Source of the DNA: Lasiosphaeris hirsuta
Taxonomy: Eukaryota; Ascomycota; Sordariomycetes; Sordariales; Lasiosphaeriaceae
DNA: 64,000 nucleotides
NCBI GenBank assembly: GCA_030549175.1
Contig: JAUKUA010000001.1
Coordinates: 6,510,001 to 6,574,000, forward strand
Direction: 5' to 3'
Shown here piece after piece: positions 38,298 to 48,727 of this stretch. Each line of letters starts with the position of its first letter. Within the stretch, counting starts at the first letter, position 1. The position numbers and the translations under genes were made by a program. Below the pieces are notes generated by a model that saw nothing but the letters and a program-made list of their open reading frames with translations, was not told the DNA's origin and searched no databases.

Positions 38298-38355
38298 AAG
38301 AGAGGGAAAAAAAAAAGAAAAAAAAAAGGGAAAAAAAAAAAAGGGAAAAAAAAAA
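38298..38355. repeat. A-rich purine tract with GGG punctuation
   Basis: Four runs of 9-12 A separated by G or GGG, making about 58 nt of pure purine on the plus strand. It might form a triplex or act as a nucleosome-excluding element; its function is unknown. Confidence 0.9.
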
Positions 38356-40171
38356 TTCGGCGACATCTGCCGCGACTGCGGGGGCGCGCTGCCGCCGACA
38401 AGACAAGAAGTCGCAGCGGGCATTGGATGGCTGACTAAACTTTATTAGGACAGGCCTATCCCGCCCGCCCGCCCCATCGAATCGATCGATGCAGGCCGTC
38501 GTTTCAACGCATCCCTGTACACTACTACTATTCTCGACCAAAATCTCCAATAAGCTTATCAGAATGCCAAGGCCTTCGCGGGTCCCAACAACCAAAGTAG
38601 GGTTAGTGGCCCCGATTCGGCTGCCGAAGTCAGGAGAGGACGCAGCCATGAGCGAACTCGATTCTCCGGCTACGGAATTGATGCTCGAGACCACCACCAG
38701 CCACCACCGGTGTCTCAATGATGCGTCCGCTGCCGCTGCACCTCTCGCTGGACCGGGAAACTGCAATCTCGCGGCAATCTCGACCGAAACAACCATTCTA
38801 TGTAACCTGGTCGGTCTCTCTTGTTCCCGGCTGTTGGGGGTCACCTCACATCTGTGGTTTGGCGACGAAAGGTTAAGTGCCGACCAAAGGCGGCTGTCGA
38901 CGGCGGCGTCGCCATCGGCCACCGTCAGTGTCATCGACATGGTGTAGACAGCAGCGCCCATGCCAGCGTCATCATCGCCGACGCTGTCGGGCTGGGTGGG
39001 CTGGTTGGTGGAGCTGACGGTAGGTAGGAGATGCACTACGACATTGGCGTTCCGTTTTGCTCAACCTCTCCGGCCGCCGAGGCCGGAATCCGGACCGGGA
39101 GAGGATTTGTTGGGAATGGAGCTTTCGCAATCGCGAAATGGGTCCCGAACAAGAAGGCAAAACGACACAAAAACGGCCGGAGGAGCCAACTTGGCAGCGG
39201 AAAGGGTGTGAGTTTAGTGTCCCTCGCGGCGGAGACCAGAGGAGACAGAAAGAAGAGGGTTGTGTCGATTTGATTTCGTTTGGACGCCACGCCGCGTCTG
39301 AGAGTGCATGATGCACGCAATCGCTCTGCCTCAGCAGTGCGGCGGAACCCTGAGCACGCCATGACAGCCCGTAATTGGCTCTGCTGGGGCGGGTTGCATA
39401 CGGTGCCTCGACTGCAAGTACCGTCGCAGTCCCGCCACTGTGTGTCGACTGTATCCGTAGGACCCCTCGTGTTCGAATGAGGCCCTGCACGGGGGTGCAG
39501 TCTCCGGTTTTTATTTTTGCATCAATTCGTGTTGTGTCGTTTTCTACTGAGGTTTTGGAGTCAAGAGCGAGCTGTTGTGGATATGACTGGGGGGGGGGGG
39601 GGTTGGGGTTGGGGTTGCTGGAGCTGTTCGGGGTCACTTGGGGGTTGGATCGAGGGAGGCCGATTGATGGATGGGGATGGTGTCACCGCCATGGAGTAGG
39701 CCGTGGTGGGTCCGAAGTAAATAATGGGGTATTGCAACGTCTAGTAGACATGTCGAAAGGTAAGTGGGGAGTGTTGTGAGGCGAGTGTACTTTATCTGAT
39801 GGCGGGAGTTTATTTATTAGGGCTGTCCTAACTGGGGGGTGTTAGTGATGACGGCTTAACAACATGGGCATGAATATGGGGCTGGTTGCTTTCTGAAAAG
39901 ACAACGAAACCTAGGTATTTAGCCCCCTTTTCCAGTCAACCCTAGGCATGCCCATATCAACTATCTCTATATACCACCGCATGTATAAAGGACAGTAGCA
40001 TCTTTAGATACTGTGTGACGCTTACCCAAGGGAGGCAAGCTTCTCGTTGTTTCCGTGCAGCGAGGGGGATCGGCAGGATGTCGTATGATTGACAGAGGTG
40101 GTGGTACGAAGCTCTGCCAAACGACATGCCATCGCACATCAAAACCACTCCTTGATCCGCCCCTTGCACCA

Positions 40172-41222
40172 CTAGTCGTCTAGCTCCCGCCCAAAGTCAA
40201 CGAGCCGCAGTCTCTTGGCATCCTTGGGATGAAATTCTGCCACCTTGGATCGGACGAGAAACCTTGCAGCCGCCGATTCCCTGGCGATCCTCACATAGGC
40301 CGCGGAGCTGTCCCCGCCTGATTCCGTGGCCCTGTTGAGTAGCTGCTCCGTCAGGTCGCGCATCTCGGCACCTGCGGCCGACGCCTCGTCCCCCTCGCGC
40401 TTCCTCTTGCCTCTGCTGCCCTGCTGGTCCTGCCCATCGACACCACCCCAGATATCATCGATGCGCCGCTGCCGCTTATCCTGATTTGGGTTCTCTTTTG
40501 CTTTTTTGAGTTTCCCCTGTGCACTGAATCCTGCACTCAGCTCGTCGGGCTCGATCTCGGTCAGCTCTCCGACGATCGGACCGCCAAGCTCCTCGGCGGC
40601 CAACATGGGGCCAAGGTGGTTCTCGATGAACCAGTCGAGCTGCTTCATCACGGCTGACGTCCGCTGGTCAAAGTCGGCTTTTTGCTGCTTGAGCTTGGCG
40701 GCGTGCTCGCGGGTCACCTCCTCGGTCGTCTTCTCGTCTTGCGTCTCGAGGCCTTCTTGGAGGGACTTGAGGCGCTTCTGCAAGGCAGCCTGCAAAGCGC
40801 GCTGCTCGCGGACCTGGGCCTCTTCCTGCTGGATGCGCTTGTTGGTATGCTCCAGCGCGTCTGCTTGGGCTTTGACATAGTCCTTGGACTCGGCGGTCGT
40901 TTGCTGTGTTTGGCGCAGGGCAAGCAACGCGGGGAGGATGGAGCCTGGGTATGGCAGGAAGGGCTCCGACTTGGCGGCCTCCTCATATGCTTTGGTCATG
41001 ATAGCCATAGAGTCTGTGGCTGTGAGGTTGACGTCTGGATCGCGGCTCGAGGCTTCTCTCAGCTGTTGGCTGTCGTCAGCAAGTTCGCGCATGAACAGCT
41101 CGCATTGGACCAACTTGTTTCAAGGCGTCCTCAATCTCCTTTTTCATATTGTTCAGCTCTTTCAGAGTCCGATCAACCTCGGCCTTGTAAAGGTCGCCTG
41201 GAAGACTTGAGACACCCTCCAT
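40172..41222 (-). CDS. Coiled-coil protein of unknown function, apparent +1 frameshift
   Basis: Two overlapping minus-strand frames clearly belong together. Frame A starts at ATG 41222 and runs about 36 codons (MEGVSSLPGDLYKAEVDRTL onward, amphipathic). Frame B covers 41113-40172 with 313 codons and no convincing ATG at its start. Moving from A to B needs a shift of one base at about 41114-41120; both frames close soon after. Together they give about 349 residues: an N-terminal helix, a middle long coiled coil (about 135-215, Gln/Glu/Lys-rich) and a basic patch GKRKREGDE that could be a nuclear signal. A further C-terminal helical region ends RLRLVDFGRELDD. An alternative is a 64-nt intron (41177-41114) with a GTTGAT donor and an AAG acceptor, but it would remove helix-like sequence. 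A sequencing error or a true frameshift cannot be told apart here. The family was not recognised; a kinetochore or spindle-type coiled-coil role is only a guess. Confidence 0.72.
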
Positions 41223-42958
41223 AATGGCTGGTTTATGAGGTTGTAATATTGAATGGATTGGGAATGGGGATGGATGGCGCGATGTTTCCACGTCGCGCGA
41301 CAACGTGCGGCCACGCTTTCTGGCAGGCAAGAAAAAAAGAAACGTAAACACAAATCGCATCAAGAGATATGCGGTCTTCCAACACAGTTCAGACAACGTA
41401 GATGCGCGACAGTGTCTTAAATGTGGGAATAGCCTCTTTCATTGATTGTACATGTTTGATCCAAGTCATGACGCGTCTTGAGACCAATCATTTGGCCAGC
41501 TAGGGTCGGCGCCGCACAGCTGTTTGCCTCCGCCAAAGAGATGCAAGGGATTCCCCAGCACTCTTGCACCGTGCCTCGCATTCCCCGAAAGCAGCGTGAA
41601 ACCTCACACCGACTGATTCTCTGTTGTTGGCATTGTGGATAGTGCCGCGTATAGGAAGTAGGAGACTTATCGATTTATCATTGCTTGCTATCCGATGCTT
41701 CCAAATTAGGAAGCTATGAAGCAACATGAAAACGAACTTTGTTGAATGCAGGGCCGGCGGAAAGATGCCTGCCGGAGTTGGGGAAAGCCTCACCTCAGGC
41801 AGGCTAGGGCTCTTGTTCAGGGCAAGGCCAGGCTAAAATGCACCGATCTGACAGGCCCCTACCCTCTTCACGCGCCAAGTTGGGAATTGCCGTGCCTTGC
41901 CGTGCCTTGCCGTGCCCGACTGGCTTGCACCAGCTGGCAGAAGCGGACTGCCACTCCGCCCACAGAAGAGCGCGCACCTGGCAAACAAGGCTGCAGCAGC
42001 CCGTTGATCTTTGCATCGGTTTCATCAATCTCCTCTCCGCAATTTCAAACTCCTTCGAGACAACGCATCCCCCCATCGACCCCTTCCTTCGACCCTTCGA
42101 CCAAACATCGCAGGAGATCCATCGGCTGCTCCTTGTTGCTTGGCTTGGTATTCCTTTGGCACCTTGTCAGCGCATCTTTTTCTTTTCTTCGTCTTCGAGA
42201 TTTGATCGGCTCGTTGAAAATATCAATTCGGGTGCGATACCACGGCTCAGCTCGACACGACGACGGTCAGCCTCACCTACCTATCCCTCACGCGACGCGC
42301 AGCTCAACATTCCGAGAACCTTCCACAGAAATTAAGGCAGCTCCCATCAAAAGGGCAGCTGCGCTAAAGCTAACGAGGGCTTGGACGGGTGATTTGAAAG
42401 GAAAAAGCCCTGGTGTTTGCCAGCGTTTGACGGGCAAAGGTTTGAGATACCAAGTGCTTCATCCAAAAGCTGCCTCCATCCGCCCTTTGACTCCCATTCA
42501 CCATCCACAAACCCACCTGGTTCTTGACCTCAATCTTTGCGCACCCTCGCTCGGCACAACCTTGTCTCTGCATTTTCTTTTCCTGCCCGGCCCTTGCGCG
42601 CCACCATCTCTCAACCTTCCACCAACATCACACCTCCACAACGCAGCACATCGCAGCTTCCTCTGCGCAGCGCTGAGCTTCACTCGGGATCGGATCTCCT
42701 CGTAATTTCACTCGAGCCATCTTGCCATCATTTGCGCGTGGTCTACCCGAGCCCGATCTGTCACTTCCTCGACCCACCCCGAGCTTAACCTTCAGAGTGC
42801 GAACCCGACCCTTACCCGACCCAACCACTACACCTGCACGTTTTCCTTCCGAAAACCCCCAAGGTGTAGATAACAAAGTCGATAAATCAATTGAAAACCA
42901 TCTCGGCAATTGAGCAGTCGGTCCGTTCGAGACGTGAAACCCTCACATCTAGCACAAC
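41223..42958. other. Divergent promoter region, coiled-coil gene / KH gene
   Basis: A 1.7-kb stretch between a minus-strand gene at 41222 and a plus-strand gene at 42959. The right half is pyrimidine-rich, as expected for the long leader of a highly expressed RNA-binding protein gene. A short CCGTGCCTTG tandem repeat lies at about 41888-41917. No gene is supported. Confidence 0.6.
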
Positions 42959-44544
42959 ATGTCTGCCTCACCTCAGCCCACCCACTCGGCCAAGCGCCCT
43001 CTCGAAGAGGCATCCTCGCCCTCCCGCAACGATCAGCCCGACGCTAAACGCCCGGCACTAGACAAGATTCTGAGAGAAGAGGAGGAGCCCAAGAAGCCTA
43101 CTGCTGATAGCAATGGCACCAGCGCCCCGGCACCCGCCGCCACCACAGCCCCAGATGCCAACGGCACATCCAAGACCAATGGAGAGAAGCCCGAGGTGAA
43201 GGATGCCCAGGGCGATACTGTCGTTCCTGATGCGCCTGAGAACAAGCCTGCTGCGGGTACCGCTGCCGGCGCCCTTGCACAAGCCCAGGCCGCGAATGCG
43301 CCTTCGTCCACGGCCACCCATGACGAGACTGCCTGGATCCACGTTCGAGCTGTTATTTCCAGCCCCGAAGCTGCGACCATCATCGGCAAGGGCGGCGAGA
43401 ATGTCTCCAAAATTCGCTTGTCGTCTGGCGCCAAGTGCACGGTCAGCGACTACCAGAAGGGTGCCGTCGAGCGCATTCTGACTGTCAGCGGTGTTGTTGA
43501 TGCGGTCGCCAAGGTACGTGGATTACCCGAACCGTTTTTGTAGCTCCCAAGGACTAACTTTGCCAGGCCTTCGGTTTGATTATCCGCACACTCAATAATG
43601 AGCCCTTGGAGGAACCATCGAATGCGCATTCTAAGACCTATCCGCTTCGTCTGCTGGTCCCTCACGTCCTGATTGGGTCCATCATCGGCAAGGGTGGTGC
43701 CCGGATCAAGGAGATCCAGGAAGCATCAGGTGCCCGTCTCAACGCCTCCGATTCTTGCCTTCCCCTGTCCACTGAGCGCTCGCTTGTTGTAATGGGTGTT
43801 GCCGACGCTGTCCACATTGCAACGTACTATGTTGGAAGCACTCTTCTTGAGCAGCTGAATGAGCGGTTTGGAGGCCCTGCTGCTTCTGCGTATGCCACTC
43901 GCAGCGGCGGCCCCGCAGGCGCTGTCCCCGGCGGAATGCAGGTGATCCCATATGTTCCCCAGCCTGCTGGCGGCAACTATGGAAACCGTGAGCAGTACAA
44001 CCGGGGCCGACCGGACCCCAGATCTCACCACTTGCCGCCCAACAACCCCTACCCTCCTCAGTACACAACCCACCCTCACCAAGCGCAGCCCGCTGCCGCT
44101 ATCCCCATGCACTATGGCGCTCAGGCTGCGGGAGGTTACGGTGCCGCGCCTGCTCCCCACATGCAGCCGCATCATGCCGGCCCCCAGCAACCCCATGCTG
44201 GTCCTCATGGACAGCCCATGCCCGGCGCTACTCTTCCTGGTGCTCCACTCACTCAACAGATCTACATCCCCAACGATATGGTTGGTGCTATCATTGGCAA
44301 GGGCGGCCAGAAGATCAACGAGATACGCCAGATCAGTGGCAGCGTCATCAAAATCAACGAGCCCCAAGACAACAGCAATGAGCGTCTGGTCACGATCACA
44401 GGCACGGAGGAGTGCAACAGAATGGCACTTTACATGCTGTATTCGAGACTCGGTGAGCTTGGATGCCTCCGCTACATTAACCCCCCGTCCTATCACTAAC
44501 ACCTCTTTCCTCCTTGCACAGAATCCGAAAAGCACCGGATCTAG
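42959..44544 (+). CDS. Triple KH-domain RNA-binding protein (Rnc1/Hek2/PCBP-like)
   Basis: Exons 42959-43513, 43567-44452 and 44522-44544 give 487 residues. Three KH domains each carry an intact G-x-x-G loop with sequence GKGG: residues 143-146, 226-229 and 429-432. KH1 and KH2 are adjacent, and KH3 is separated by a Pro/His/Gln/Gly-rich linker. This architecture matches poly(C)-binding proteins and the yeast Hek2/Pbp2 and fission-yeast Rnc1 group, which control mRNA stability or localisation (family knowledge). The first about 120 residues are Ala/Pro/Glu-rich and disordered, with a basic cluster AKRPLEE/DAKRPALDK that may be a nuclear signal. Intron 1 (53 nt) sits at a codon boundary within KH1. 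Intron 2 (69 nt) precedes a very short last exon of 23 nt, encoding only seven residues. Confidence 0.95.
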
Positions 44545-45576
44545 AACCCCTCACCCCCAGCCGGGATTGCACTCGGTCTTGCACTCACTTAGTTCCGGAA
44601 ATCTAGGAGGTGTTTAAGCGGCGTTTGGGATTGGTATGGTGAAGTGGGAAAAGTTCTTTACGGTATTTTTTGCGATTATGTCCACTGCACGGGTCACGAA
44701 TGGTCATTCTCCGGTTCATAGTATTCACCACATAAGGCCCTCGTAATGACACACTTTCACTTCTGCTCTTTCCCTTGCCCTGGCCTGGAAGCACTCTTGC
44801 ATTGTTTTCTATCATTTTTTCTTTCGCAAGTAGTTGATACCTTGCCCGACTGACCCAAATGACTTTCCGAGTCCACCCCTGCCCAAGTGCTCGCTGAAAT
44901 CACAAGACCTAGCACATCGATTATTATGATCCCGGGCAACCCATATTGACCTTAGTTGGCAAGACCCCCTGTCCCCCTCCATTTACCACTAACACTGCTT
45001 GCGTGGTGATATATGATGGCATTTCGATATCCTTTCTGTGCCGCTGGCTGCGTGGCTATCGGACTACGTGGTGGTCAAACGGCATGCTAATGTTTGTGTT
45101 TTCGTTTCTAGTGTCGACGATGAAATGCCGAGACATGAATCTGTCCGTCACGAAAGCACACCGTTTTGGGGACCTCGACAAGGTATTATAAGCTTGTGAC
45201 AATCTGCTAACCTACACTAGCGCCCCATCCATTTGTGCTACCGTTATCAAATCCGGAGAAACAAACTAATAAAGCAGCCCTTCAACCTACGTTGCTACAG
45301 CCCTATACGTGGCAGCTCGAGGAACAAGACAGCCACTTTTCCGGTATCCTTACAGTCTCCCTCGGTTTCTCGCGAACATGGCCGTTATTGCTCCTCTTCA
45401 AAATCCGAACCGATGCGGTCCTCTCTTAGGTCGGCCTCCTGACGCCCGGCTGTTTACCCATGCTTTCATGGCGGGGTTGTTATGTCGCCCACTCTACTTT
45501 GTGGTGCCGCGAACCCAACTACGAGAACAGGACATTAGCAATGTTTCTGCTGAAGGGCATCGGAAGGGATGTTAGG
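44545..45576. other. Convergent 3' intergenic region
   Basis: A 1.0-kb stretch between the 3' ends of the KH gene and the small minus-strand gene. It holds presumed untranslated regions and terminators; no gene was seen. Confidence 0.6.
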
Positions 45577-45870
45577 TTAGACATACTTGTTCCACATCTG
45601 GCCAATGAAGCCGACACGAGGCCGCTGCTCGTGGAGGCTCTGGCGGCGGGCGAGCGAGGCAGGATCGTTGCTACGCTTCTGGGCCGTCAGACTCTCGAAC
45701 AGGCCGTGGGAGGCCTGTATAGGAGACTTCTTGTTAGTTGGTGTAGATAAGGGACAAGGTGAGTAAATGGAACTTGCCCGTCGGGGTGTGCTAGCCGAGC
45801 CAGCCGAATTGGCGGAAGAGGTTGAGCCGGAGCGCTCGTTGCGGAAGGCGGTGTCCGAGGTGTCTGCCAT
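45577..45870 (-). CDS. Small conserved-looking fungal protein with GC-AG intron
   Basis: Exons on the minus strand are 45870-45778 and 45714-45577, giving 76 residues. The intervening 63 nt begin GCAAGT, contain CTAAC and end in ACAG, a textbook GC-AG intron. It is a multiple of three and has no stop, so unspliced RNA would encode a 97-residue form. The protein is Ser/Ala-rich at its N-terminus (MADTSDTAFRNERSG). It then has LFESLTAQKRSNDPASLARRQS and ends GFIGQMWNKYV, a layout I associate with a family of small, uncharacterised fungal proteins having a Trp-containing C-terminal helix. No signal peptide or membrane segment is present. The function is unknown. The spliced form is preferred because the intron translation breaks up the otherwise conserved-looking charged helix. 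Confidence 0.7.
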   Translation of the reverse strand: MADTSDTAFRNERSGSTSSANSAGSASTPRRASSIYSPCPLSTPTNKKSPIQASHGLFESLTAQKRSNDPASLARRQSLHEQRPRVGFIGQMWNKYV

Positions 45871-47138
45871 TGCTGGTAGAAGTGTTGTTGTAGAGGTAAG
45901 TGGTCGACAATGTTACGGGGCTAGTTGAAGTAATGTCCTTGATGATCCTGCGATGAGTGGTAAGATAAGGAGAAAATCCCTTCTGTGTCGAGATGGAGAG
46001 TCTATGAGATGGAGATGGGAAGCGGGGTTGCCTCCATGACAATGGGAATGGATGGGGATAAGATCGGAGAGTTGCTGTTGGGCGGGCACGTAAGTGAGGA
46101 AAGACAGGCACTTTTCCGATACGCAGAAGGTGCAACTGTCAGAAAAGTGAGCTACGGTAGGTCGATCATGGTGACTTCACCAATGGGGACGGGGAGAGGC
46201 AGCGGGATCTGCATGCCGGTCCGAGGTTGATGGATGTTATTCACAGTAAGAGTTGGCAGCTGTGATGCTGTCTCTGCTACCAAGGTTACAAACAACGTGA
46301 AACGACGGGCGTGGCCTGATGATCGACCCCGCAGACTGAACTCCAGGGATGAGAGGTCTAGGAGTCCTCGATTCCTCTGAGGATTGAAGGTCGCTGTCGG
46401 ATCGAGAAGATGCCATGGTCTCGCCCCTTCCCTGATTCCCATGACATCCACATTGGGCGTATTCCGTTCTCAGAAGCGGCCTTTCTTTTCGCCAATTTCA
46501 TTTAGGATTAGCGCTAGCTATTGATGACGCCGGTGGATGAGGCCGGACAAAGACGTAGCCGGGAGACTCTCAGTGGCAGTGGTGACGTTGGCGGCCCATA
46601 GCTGATTGACAAGGGTCCCTTGTGTCGAAAATGCGGGGGTGGCCCCAGAATCTCTTAGCGCCTTGTCCACAAAGCTTGGCCCGCTTGTTACTGTTCAGGT
46701 CAGATCCAGAGTTTCGACCCCAGGAACTTCAAGGTCGTTTCAGACATCCGATCCCTCTATAAAAAATATGGCCGTCGAATTGGCGAATAGATGGGAGCAA
46801 ACTCTCTGCAAATTGGCATTGCTGTCTGCTTTCAACAGATGTTGAGCTGCCCATCCTTGCCCTGGCTACTTCTTGCCAAGCATGGCTTACACCAGGCCGC
46901 CCAATGGGAACAGTGCCATGCAGACAGTCAGGCGTAGTTTCCATGTTTGTGCTTTAGACGCAGGCTCATCAGGCAGGCAGGACGACGCGGCATAGTCGCT
47001 ACCTCCGCAAAATAGACAGTGGCAAAACCACCGTCGAGGTTTTGATAGAGCAAAGTCTAAACTCATAATCCATTTCTTGGACCTCCCACAGAATCTCGAC
47101 ATCGTGCCAGAAGTTGAAACACGCTTCCAGCTCCCAAG
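45871..47138. other. Divergent promoter region, small protein / UCH gene
   Basis: A 1.3-kb stretch between divergent genes at 45870 (-) and 47139 (+). Several short frames occur, none with protein-like character. Confidence 0.6.
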
Positions 47139-47948
47139 ATGGCGACCAACACAGGAAAAAAGATGTTCACCATCCTCGGTACCACTCCCCTTCTCCCACT
47201 CTCTACTACCAGCTAACTCCTCCCCCCTATAGAAAACAACCCGGAAGTAATGAACGCCCTGGCCCTCAAACTCGGCCTCTCCCCCACCCTCACCTTCCAC
47301 GACATCTACTCCCTCTCCCCGGCCGACCTCACGCACATACCCCGACCCGCCCTCGCCCTGCTGGCGATAATCCCCTTGACCCCCTCCTGGGCCGCCGACC
47401 GCACCGCAGAGGACGCCGCGGGCACGGGTCTCGCCTACCACGCCGCCGACCAGCCCTCGCCCGCGCCCATCATCTGGCTCAAGCAGACCATCGGCAACGC
47501 TTGCGGCTCCATCGGGCTCGTGCACTGCGCACTCAACGGGCCTGCAGCCCAGCACGTACTACCGGGGAGCACGCTCGCACAGCTACGTGACGCGGCGGTG
47601 CCGCTCGCCATGGAGGAGCGCGCGCAGATGCTGCACGACAGCGACGAGTTTGAAGCGGCGCACAAGGCCGTCGTCGAGCTGGGGGATACTGCACCCCCGA
47701 CGGTCGAGGGCGAGGCGAACGTCGGGCAGCACTTCGTCGCGTTTGTCAAGGCGGAGGACGGGCATCTGTGGGAGCTTGAGGGGTCACGGCTGGGGCCGAT
47801 CGACCGGGGCGAGCTTGGGGCAGACGAGGACGTGCTCAGCCCGAGGGCGCTGGAGCTGGGGCTGGGACGGGTCATCAAGTTGGAGGAGGAGTCGGGCGGT
47901 GGGGATCTCAGGTTTAGCTGCATTGCACTCACAACAACGGAAGGCTAA
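47139..47948 (+). CDS. yuh1: Ubiquitin carboxyl-terminal hydrolase, UCH/Yuh1 family
   Basis: Exons 47139-47178 and 47233-47948 (intron 54 nt) give 251 residues. UCH enzymes are cysteine proteases that remove small adducts from the C-terminus of ubiquitin or NEDD8 in the cytosol or nucleus. The oxyanion Gln98 and nucleophile Cys104 lie in LKQTIGNACGSIGLVH, and His180 lies in GQHFVAFV. The position aligned with the usual catalytic Asp (ELDG) reads ELEG here, so Glu196 replaces Asp. The loop before it is one residue longer than in human UCHL1/UCHL3. A crossover-loop region rich in acidic residues separates Cys and His, as in the family. The start at 47139 is required because intron 1 lies 13 codons in. 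Confidence 0.94.
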
Positions 47949-48304
47949 GAGAGGAACGGTACCTAGGATTGGGCTACAGGTTGTTGTCGCGGTTATTTCA
48001 GCGCTGCAGTCTGTTAGTCTAATCTGGCATGTATAGAATTATGGTGTAATCCTGTTCTTAGGGTCCAGTCCCTAGCACTGTGGCTCGCTGCCTGGCACCC
48101 CCTTTTCCCTCCAGGATTAGCGCCTCGGTTTAGACACTAGGCAACACCCGAATAGGTCGTGCTGCTACAAAAGAAACCCCGACGTTCACTCCCTTGTCAA
48201 AATCATCAATCACGGTCCCGTTTCTAGCATGGCTGGTTGATGCTATAGATTGTCTATCCCCACGCGCTCCAGAAACCTAGGCAAGCCCCAAATCTGGATG
48301 TCTG

Positions 48305-48469
48305 TCAGCACATTTCTTCTCGGGCGTACTGTTCAGACGGTGTACGAAACGAATACATAAGCACAAAGGCCAGAGCAAATACCACAAGGAGTGTAATGAA
48401 AATGCAACCGCTCTTGAATTCAGAACTGCAACTCGTCTCGCTTTGGCTATGTCGAGTGCGCGGCTCCAT
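48305..48469 (-). CDS. Possible 54-residue single-pass membrane microprotein
   Basis: An ATG-initiated frame of 54 codons on the minus strand. A polar, Ser/Arg/Cys-containing N-terminus of about 20 residues precedes a clean hydrophobic helix (about residues 23-39, CIFITLLVVFALAFVLM). A charged tail (RTPSEQYAREEMC) follows. This is the layout of a small tail-anchored or single-pass membrane protein. A TATA-like TATATAAAAGG lies on the minus strand at 48491-48481, only about 12 nt before the ATG. That is very close for a promoter of this frame and may argue against it. It lies between the UCH gene and a broken gene. No family was recognised; chance cannot be excluded at this length. Confidence 0.35.
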   Translation of the reverse strand: MEPRTRHSQSETSCSSEFKSGCIFITLLVVFALAFVLMYSFRTPSEQYAREEMC

Positions 48470-48727
48470 GTTCGCTGTCCCCTTTTATATACACTGAATG
48501 GCAGATCGCCGCCTTAACTACTGGTCCCCGTTTCTACTGCCATCCTGGTCTACCTCTTGTATTGTTGGCGGGACCACCGGCGCGCGGGCCGTCGCGCCCG
48601 AAGTTGCTGTCGACATTTGAGGCTAAGGCAATCGGATTTCTTGATGCATGTCCAACGGCGTTGCGGCCATCAGAGACTGCGGCAGTTGGGACAAAGGGCT
48701 TAGCGAGGGGGTTGAGCTTGGCTGCCC

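Larger units (their letters stand above)
36789..40171. other. Intergenic with homopolymer tracts
   Basis: No supportable gene in 3.4 kb. It contains poly-G tracts at 37425-37446 and 39589-39602 and an A/G purine tract at 38298-38355. The open frame of about 250 codons on the minus strand ending at 38281 runs through the purine tract as Phe/Leu repeats and looks spurious. Confidence 0.55.

Noticed and set aside
38281..39036. 251-codon minus-strand open frame
   Set aside because: It ends by reading the purine tract as Phe/Leu/Ser repeats, lacks any domain and overlaps other random frames.
41114..41177. 64-nt intron as an explanation of the frameshift
   Set aside because: Donor GTTGAT, a poor branch and an AAG acceptor, and it would delete regular coiled-coil sequence. 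Kept only as an alternative.
46887..47555. 222-codon frame antisense to the UCH gene
   Set aside because: Shadow of the UCH coding strand, Gly/Glu/Val-rich because of codon bias.
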